From: Cryptomeria japonica
Taxonomy: Eukaryota; Streptophyta; Pinopsida; Cupressales; Cupressaceae
Direction: 5' to 3'
Assembly (NCBI RefSeq): GCF_030272615.1
Contig: NC_081411.1
Span: forward strand, 152,755,971 to 152,819,970
Length of the DNA: 64,000 nucleotides
Shown piece after piece: positions 57,152-64,000 of the stretch; the stretch's first letter is position 1, and the number at the start of each line of letters is the position of its first letter. A program made the position numbers and the translations under genes. A model generated the notes under the pieces. That model was not told the origin of the DNA, searched no databases, and was given only the letters and a program-made list of their open reading frames with translations.

Positions 57152-58706
57152 CTATGTTCTCGATCGTGCTTGATATGAAGCTGCTCTCTGCTCTGGTGGA
57201 ACTATACTCTCATATAGTGTCCTCCAATGGCGTATCTCCTCTCTGGTCTCTACCAACATCTGTTCCATCTCCCGTGCACTGGCATCCCGAATTGACCCAA
57301 TATACTCAGTGACTCTCTGTTCTTCTCGCTGTGCCTGAGCTATTGCTGTATCTCGAGCCGTTGTAAGTTTGGCTATCTCTGCTTTGAACTGATCCTGCTC
57401 TGTCCTCAAGATGGCATTCTGTCTCTCTAAAGTCACAATGTGATCATGCTGACTCGCTATGGTAGCCCTGCACATCTCCATCTCCTCTATGCTAGCTGTC
57501 TTCGGCTCTATGGGTATATCTTGTAATGACTCCTGATCGGCTGCACCTGGCTCATAATCGTCATCCCCCTCATCATCTCTGTCCTTGTCATCCCCCTCAT
57601 CCTCATCCCTGCCCTCATCCTCCTCATCCTCATCATCTCCCTCCTCCTCTCCTACAAGTGGGAAGTCCTCCTGTCTCCTAGGTACTGGAATGTCCGGATC
57701 TGTCAATGGCACTGGCCGTCGTCGTGCAAACCATCTCTCATACTCCTCTGTCGTCCTGACGTCCACCACATCTGATCTCCAATCCCACTATCTCTGTTGT
57801 AGTTGTGTGAAGTCAGCATATGCTATATGTGGTTGAATCATACTCCCCCACTGACTCGTCTCTCTGTGAGATCGGGCAAAGTGTGCAGTCCTCCTGGGTA
57901 CATCCTGCCTCTCTCCAAACTGTTGTCTGACTCTCTCTGGCAGGTACATCTCAATCACTCTCTAGCGATTCACTGGTCGCCCGATCAGGTACCTCTCCTG
58001 TCTACAATACGATAGCTCATCACTATCATCTGACCATCTAGGGAAATCACGATATGGCCTCCATGTGAACTCTCTCAGTCTATCTAGCTCGTGTCGCCAA
58101 TACAATATGTATCCAAATGGACCCTGTCTCAGTGGTCCCCCATAGAAGTACACATATGGTCGGTGTGGTACTACCTGTCTCTTTGCAATCGGTCGACATA
58201 TGGCTATGTGCTCAAATGCCCATACCTGTAACAATGTGATCCCACAACTCAATGTCTGAACTCCCTAATATGCTATCTGAAGCAACTGAAAATACAACAT
58301 AGCCAGTACACATGGTCCCCATGCATACACCGTACCCTCTGTCACCATCCACTCTAGCACTCTTTCCCATCCAATAGGGAATCCATGTCCTCATCTGTCT
58401 CCTGCTAGTAGACATGCTATCACCACTGCTATCACCACATATCGTCGATCATACTCTGATGCCATGGTCTCCTAGCCGATCTCCCTCTCTACGATATCCA
58501 GATCCTTTGCGTCGCACTCAAATAATCTGCACAACGCATCTCTCCCTGTCACTAGGTCATACTCCACCATCTCTCCATGAATCGGAATGTGGAGGATACA
58601 CCATACATCCTCTAGTGTCACAGTCGCTCGCCTCTCCAGTCGCCAGATGGAAAGAGGAGGTCTCCGAATGCCATCGCTCTGCCAATGCGGTAAGTAGTCC
58701 TGTGTT
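57152..58706 (-). pseudogene. Antisense plant-mobile-domain (PMD) protein in E
   Basis: On the strand opposite gag-pol, PMD signatures appear in order with several frameshifts and stops. They are WHSETSSFHLATGEA (58645-58690), ATVTLEDVWCILHIPIHGE (about 58565-58625), LLQVWAFEHIAICRP (about 58205-58250), a YWRHELDRLREFTWRPY segment, and YLPERVRQQFGERQDVP (about 57890-57945). An acidic, coiled-coil C-terminus at 57769-57152 is fully open (205 codons). The PMD (aminotransferase-like) family occurs in host MAIN/MAIL genes and in transposons; antisense extra ORFs 3' of pol are known in Tat-type elements. The N-terminus is cut at 58706 by the duplicated flank. Confidence 0.8.
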
Positions 58707-60718
58707 TGCTTCAAGGAGGGATTTTACATAAGTTTCAATGATATTGTCATCTATTTCATAACCCATTTTAGTTACCCAGATATTTCTAGGGACAACTGCC
58801 TCCATCTAGATTTCATCTTTCTTGATCACAAAACAAATTTCCTTTTGATATTTATCCACAATAGCTTGTGATAGTCTTACTCTAGTTTTCATTCGAGTCT
58901 TCAATGCTTGAAAGTGTTCATTTAAGTTTTTCTCTCAGTTTTCTCCCATGTTTCTCAATAGATCCAACAGTTGTTTTCCTACCAGAATGTCAAAACCAAA
59001 ATCTCTTGCACCAATACCGAGCAATTGTTTTGTTATGTACAACATCAGACAAACAAGCGAATTTCCAAATCTGAATGTCCCTTTCTTATCTCTTTTAATC
59101 TTTCCTAGATTGTCTATCAACTCATCTTTGATCCATTCACATACATCTATCCTTGATAACTCAATGATGAACTGATAATACTTACCCGGTACTGAGAGGG
59201 GGGGGGGAAGTGAATCAGTACAGACAAAAATATAGTCCTAAACCAATATGACAGTAGACACTTCAAGTGACTGGCAAACAGTGACACCGGTTTGAAACAG
59301 AGTGCAACTGGTAAAGCTAAGAATGAATGAGACAAGCATTAACCGGTTACTCACTTAGCTTTTCACTCAACTGAAGATTACACTACTATTTCACCCTTAT
59401 GCATAAACAGGTAATCTATCATCAGATCATAATAATAGCTAGTTCAACATGTTTTATTGACAGGGATAAAACACAAAACCATAATATGCTTGACAGACAA
59501 TTGCAAAGCATCACAAGATAAAAGCATCACACATGACACACATATTTTTCACATGGAAACCCAACTGGGAAAAACCATAGTGGGGATGAATACCCACAGG
59601 TTGTTTTTGAACTCTTTAGATGTCCGCTCTGTTAGGAGCCTTGTCTGGTTAGAGACATTACAATAGGTTTTGCTAGGAACCGATCCTGTTAGAGATCACT
59701 CAATTAAGGGATGGCTAGAATACCCAGTTAAGGGTTAAACCCTGTTAAAGGTTACCTTGTTAGAGGATTTCAAGAACTCAATAGCTAAAGGATTTCAAAC
59801 TCAATAGCTTTGAATTACCCTGTTAAAGGATTTACAGCAAGCCGGTTAAGGCTACCTTGTTAAGGGATTTTCCAACTGTTGAGGTGGTTAGAGATCAACA
59901 GGTATTACAATGATATGGTAACAACACTCAATGCCAATGCAGATCCACTCAAGCTCCTCTTCACCTTCTGCACTTACACTCTGCAGCTATCACTTCTCTC
60001 CTTTTGGTTTGGCAAGAATCACGTATCCCTTCTCTTGGATACACACACAAAACTTTTGCCAACAACCTCAGAAAGAGACACAACATCGACCTTATAGGAA
60101 AATAGATAGGTTGGTAGCATAAACCCTAAACCCTAAACCTGTTAGGTTAAGGAATTCAAATGGTTCAATCCTGACCGTTGAGCACACTGCATTAAATACA
60201 GTAGTTCTTGATCCAATCTCCAGACATTCTCCATCGTCCATTTCCACCGATTTTATGGCAACTGATAACCCATCACACGTTATCACCGTTTTACAAACTT
60301 CTCACATTCCCAAGGTAGATAGGAACAATCTCTTTCATGCAAGATCCTTCACGCGCATAAGGCTTACGTGGCAACATGATCTATTCTTTGTTATCATGCT
60401 AACTCATCACATACAAAGTCACCAGTTGAGCCACACAGGCTTCAAGCACTTAAATCGGAAACCCTGAAGTTGAGACTACCAACTGGTAGTCATACAACAC
60501 TTCCATATGCTGGTTCCCATAACTATATGCCGGTTCATCATGAACAAACACACCGCTTCACTTTGGCACAAATGCCGGTTCACAGTGTTCTGTCGGTTCC
60601 CTCATATGTCGGTTCTCACTTCTTTAGCATATTGACATCAATGACAACATACAATGTCATTATATCCACATACCGGCTCACATAATGCCAACAATCCTTG
60701 CATTATCATTAACCATAT
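58707..60718. repeat. Copy of the E 5' flank (D ORF2 piece plus LTR F) inside E
   Basis: This matches 41219-43233 through and through: a D ORF2 segment (58707-59150), LTR F including its ATCCT site and telo-box (59151-60693), and the 25-bp D sliver ending CATAT (60714-60718). It runs straight into the 3' LTR. Differences are of the order of 1-2% by eye, plus G-run length (8 to 9 against about 13). Confidence 0.9.
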
Positions 60719-62205
60719 TGTAGACACCTAAAAATGGTCAACGCTTGCGGAGTCGTACTTTAACATTTGTGCATTGCCTTATTTTAGGGTTTTTGCATCG
60801 CATTAACATTTCTCCTATGATTCGCACTTGGTCTTTATCATTTGCGAGCATCAAGTCCTTCTTCTGCATTCTTCATTTGTCTCGCTCTCGAATTCGGTCT
60901 TGTCGACAACAATATTTGTCATGATTTTGGTCGATCTTATCCTGTCGCATCAATGTGCATATTCATTTGTCATCATTTTTGACATCGTCAATCCTAATTA
61001 GGGTTTTGTCCTCTTATCAAAATGTCATCATGCGATCGATAATTGTCATCGATTCTTGTCTTTTGATCAATTTGTCATCAATCTTGTCGTCTTGTGATCT
61101 ATTTTGTCATCGATCTTTGTCTTCTTGTCAATTTTGTCATTTTTGTGATCAATTTGTCATCGATCGTTGTCTTTCTTAATTGTGTCAATTTGGATCAATT
61201 AGTCATTGTTCCTCGTCAATTGGCGCATTTATTAATCAAATCGTTTGTCAGCATTGGTCTTTTATCAAGTCAGAATCATGATCAAATCGAATCGATATCA
61301 ATTATCCTTTGTCAAGACCTAATTGTCATTCTTGCATTTATAATTCATCTTTCTTGAGAAAAGGGCCACAATTATTTATTTATCCTAGGTCTTCGTGTCA
61401 CAATTAAATGTTTAATTTAATTGACTAACTAATTATTCCTCTTTTTGTGAATTAATTAATAAATGACAAATTATTAATTGATTTACCTAATTTCTCCTAA
61501 TTCCCTCTTTGTGAATTAATTAATAAATGAAAAATTATTAATTAATTGACTAAATTCCTAATTATCCTCATTTTCTAATTTCCAAATTCCTATTTTCCAA
61601 TTTTCTAATTTTCCTAATTTCTAATTCAATTTCCTCCTATTTTTCTCCTAATTTCATGGGAATGACATTTCAATTTGTCATAATTGACAATCAATCAATT
61701 TTGACATGGAAATTTGTCATAATTTTGTCATAAACCATCAATCAATCAATCTTGCATAGAAAGTACAAATTTGTCATAAATTGTCATAATTGACATTCTT
61801 GATTTGCAATTTCCATTTGAATCTCTTCAGGCTAATTTGATCTTTTCTCCAATTTGTCTATAAATTGGATGAATTTCTTCAATCCCATCTAATCACTTTG
61901 TCGAATCAATCACGCTTCGAGTATTCTTGCGCTACAATCTTGTCTACTTGCTTTCATCTCATGTGTATGCATTAGTAGGTGAGATCCACAAACAAAGCTA
62001 TTTGAAGGAGAAAGAAGGACAATGGAGCCACATGAAGGAGATATTCAAGTTTGCATTTGGTTTGCTTAGTTTTCAATCTTGAATGTCTTGTTTTCATGTC
62101 TTTATTGAGTGTGTTTAGGATTGATCATTGCATTTGAGCTTTCGTGATTGAGCTAGATGACTAATATTGATATTTGCTTTGATTATTTCCGATTTCCTAG
62201 CTACA
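60719..62205 (+). repeat. E 3' LTR (1487 bp)
   Basis: It is the same as the 5' LTR, with about 16 single-base differences by eye. It is followed by CATAT and then by D ORF2. The base before it is the end of the copied flank, not a PPT. Confidence 0.9.
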
Positions 62206-62847
62206 CATATCATAGGCACTTTTGATACATAGGCTAGAAACTGAGTTCAACCTATTTGCATGTGTAGCCTTATAACCTAAGATCATACTGATAAATCTTA
62301 CATTGATGTCTTTTACATCGTTTACCCTTAGAGACCTTTTATCAGATGTTGGACCGGTTAGGTTTATTATTGTGTCATTTGAGACCTTTGTTTTGTTAGG
62401 TCTGTTACCAGTGGAAGGTAACCCTATTACAACTTTTACCGCTTCTTTTGTGATTTTATGGATTGAATCCAACCAAAAAAATTCACCATGTACTCTACTT
62501 AACACAATCCTTATAATATCCTTGGGAAAATCCGGGATACTAAGGATTTCAGTAAAACCTAGGGTTTCCACTATTTTATGTTCCGGCTTGACATTTCCAG
62601 ACTCATCACAAATCACAGTCTTATACATATTCTGGATTTCATCATCACCTAATTCCTCAATATAACAATGTATATACATCCTAGGGTCTTCAGCATATAC
62701 TACTCCCTTAGGAATTTGAGAAAATGCACCTATGCTATCATCTTTCTTTGCAATTTTGGGAAACAGTTGGAAGATGGATCTAGGGTGCTTAACAACTTCA
62801 ACAACAGTAGGGTTTACAATAAATTCTAGAGTGGATGAAGATGCCAT
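62206..62847 (-). pseudogene. D ORF2, N-terminal part
   Basis: 214 codons from MASSST to ...CIKSAYDM, open throughout, interrupted by E. It continues through 43228-43209 and 41660 in frame, so about 480 residues are open before the first stop at 40883. Segments: an N-terminal basic region, GAFSQIPKGVVY, the FPKDIIRIVLSRVHGEFFWLD helix, AVKVVIGLPSTG, and VNDVKDINVRFISMILGYK. The last two faintly resemble the mobile-domain or PF20167-type folds. Function is unknown. Start and spacer agree with D2. Confidence 0.65.
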
Positions 62848-63282
62848 AGCTATAAATACCTCAATTTGCCTTAAGGATGAATGCTTTGATGGATTGCTTC
62901 ACTTCTTCGCTTAGAATGCCTTCGCTCGGGAATTTTCGCACTCTCAAAGATTTGAATGCTCGGTGAATGAAAAAGGAGCCAAAACATTTGTTTTATAATG
63001 TTGTTTTCTCCAGCTACCACATTTAATGCTCACCGGTTAAGTCACAACTTAACTCATCTGTCGGTATAGAAGTAATTTCAACTTCTCACCATCAACCGAG
63101 GGAATAATAGCATGTTTTTCATTCTGTTGCTAAACCCTCAAAGGATTTTCTTTCAGTTAGATGAAGAGTCTCTTGTCAGTGGAGTGTTACTTTGTTTTGC
63201 TGGTGGAGGGGTATTCTTTTCAACATTCTGATCCATTGTTTTGAGAATTCTTGCTTTACCTCTTCAACCTTTTCTTTACCTT
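62848..63282 (-). other. Spacer between ORF1 and ORF2 of D
   Basis: It is homologous to 409-819. No ORF. Confidence 0.5.
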
Positions 63283-64000
63283 TCAGACTAGGACCTTTGG
63301 TTTTTGCCGGTGATGCCTTATACAAAATTTAGCAATATGTCCAATCTTGTTACAGGCATAAAAAGTCACATTGTTTTTCTGAATAGCTTTCCCATATCCT
63401 ATGCCTATATGTGTTCTGCATTGATTAGATAGGTGTCCAAATCTTCCACAAATATAACATCTTACATTCATTCTGCAATTTTCTAAATTATGACCAACTT
63501 TGTTGCATTTAGAACATTGACTGGTGGGTGTATTATTATTTTGATGATTTCTAGATCTACACTGATTTTCTCTATGACCATACTTGTTATAGTTAAAGCA
63601 TTTGCCATTAAATTTGTAAGCAGTAGGTTGTCTTACCGGTTTGCTATGATCATGATTGTTTGTAGTACTAGAGCTTTCACCAACTTCAAAGCCAAGGCCA
63701 TTTGTATCACCATTAGGTTTCTGATTCTTCAGTATGTCACCAAGGTCTTCGAAACTTTTCTTGAATTTCTCCTTGTGTTGATTTGCAGCAGTCAGTTCAT
63801 TCTCCAAGATTCCTTTCTGTCTCATGAGTCCAGTTCTGTCATTTTGTGTGTGCATTAGATTTGTCTTCAACAATTCCCTTGAAGTGCTTGAATGATATCC
63901 TGAGTAGCCTTCAGATCATCTTCAAGTTTGATATTTTTCACTTTTTCTGCATCATAGTCTGTAAGAGTTGTTTCCAATTGCTTTCTCAACTTTTCCATCT
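63283..64000 (-). pseudogene. D ORF1: coiled-coil Gag-like protein, damaged copy
   Basis: It aligns with D2 ORF1 but lacks about 90 residues of the coiled coil (junction near 63872-63880), with a frame break at the junction. GDTNGLGFEVGESS is kept. Knuckles two and three are intact. Knuckle one has Tyr for the second Cys (CFNYNKYGHRENQC), and knuckle four has Phe for its first Cys. The C-terminus is also altered. The upstream coiled-coil start reads on to the window edge. Confidence 0.65.

Larger units (their letters stand above)
43234..62205 (+). mobile_element. Element E: Ty3/gypsy, Tat-type, 19 kb, rearranged
   Basis: LTRs are 43234-44721 and 60719-62205, with CATAT on both outer sides (43229-43233, 62206-62210). 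Internal order: leader, gag-pol 46779-54956, 3' tandem repeats, antisense plant-mobile-domain ORF (58706-57152), then a copy of the element's own 5' flank (58707-60718) directly before the 3' LTR. There is no PPT before the 3' LTR, so that junction did not arise by normal reverse transcription. LTRs differ by about 1% by eye. Confidence 0.9.
38290..64000 (-). mobile_element. Element D: non-autonomous LTR element with ORF1/ORF2, carrying F and E
   Basis: The 3' LTR is at 38290-39062; the 5' LTR and PBS lie beyond the right edge. On the minus strand ORF1 (to 63283) and ORF2 (62847 to about 39062) fill the element. Subtracting E (18,972 bp) and F (1,543 bp) leaves about 5.2 kb in view, so the complete element is near 6 kb, with no room for pol. 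It is inserted in the RT of G after codons for YGLKQAP; the left flank is CCAAG. Confidence 0.75.

Noticed and set aside
57585-57836. Plus-strand Ser/Pro-rich ORF
   Set aside because: It is the complement of the acidic stretch (GAT/GAG/GAC codons) of the antisense PMD C-terminus. No independent support.
1-64000. Host gene islands
   Set aside because: Every ORF above about 150 codons could be tied to a transposable element, to ORF K of unknown type, or to an antisense shadow.

Overview
The window looks like a piece of a large, retrotransposon-packed land-plant nuclear genome. Everything recognisable is of plant type: Ty1/copia elements primed by initiator tRNA-Met, Ty3/gypsy elements of the Tat kind (extra RNase H after the RT, tandem repeats in the 3' region, an antisense plant-mobile-domain ORF) and a TTTAGGG-type telo-box. 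Size and nesting depth suggest a gymnosperm or another giant genome, but that is inference. I see no ordinary single-copy host gene, no rRNA and no tRNA gene.

Layout. 1-2694: 5' end (minus strand) of a non-autonomous LTR element, here called D2. 2695-13633: a coiled-coil ORF (K) split by a 10.2 kb minus-strand gypsy-derived element (J, 2958-13202, TSD GGAAG). 13634-15195: AT-rich spacer and a LINE RT relic. 15196-32039: a decayed plus-strand element (A) with a coiled-coil/zinc-knuckle Gag. A is split by a solo LTR (H, 16207-17664) and a minus-strand copia (B, 17976-31567); B is split by a young plus-strand copia (C, 20444-26437, TSD TATTT). 32040-38289: 5' part of another plus-strand copia (G), split by a solo LTR (I, 35622-36980). 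38290 to the right edge: a minus-strand element (D) of the same family as D2. D sits in the RT of G and carries a solo LTR (F, 41666-43208, TSD ATCCT) and a 19 kb plus-strand Tat gypsy (E, 43234-62205, TSD CATAT).

The insertion order is written in the sequence. At five junctions, removing the insert and one TSD copy restores an uninterrupted reading frame (K across J, A across H and B, B across C, D across E and F); G across I also reads through locally. The youngest insertions by LTR identity are J (about 4 substitutions in 1122 bp) and C (4 in 885 bp).

The most unusual contents are: (1) the D family, about 6 kb, with LTRs, an initiator-Met PBS, a four-knuckle coiled-coil Gag-like ORF1 and a very large ORF2 of unknown function, but no pol; (2) gypsy E, whose roughly 8.2 kb gag-pol stays in one frame with about 20 nonsense codons and no frameshift, and which carries a 2 kb copy of its own 5' flank just inside its 3' LTR; (3) element J, whose primer-binding region matches 37 nt of the 3' half of a mature tRNA-Lys including CCA, differing only at two CpG sites.

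All coordinates, TSDs and divergence counts come from reading by eye. Family and lineage names rest on motif recognition, not on database searches.
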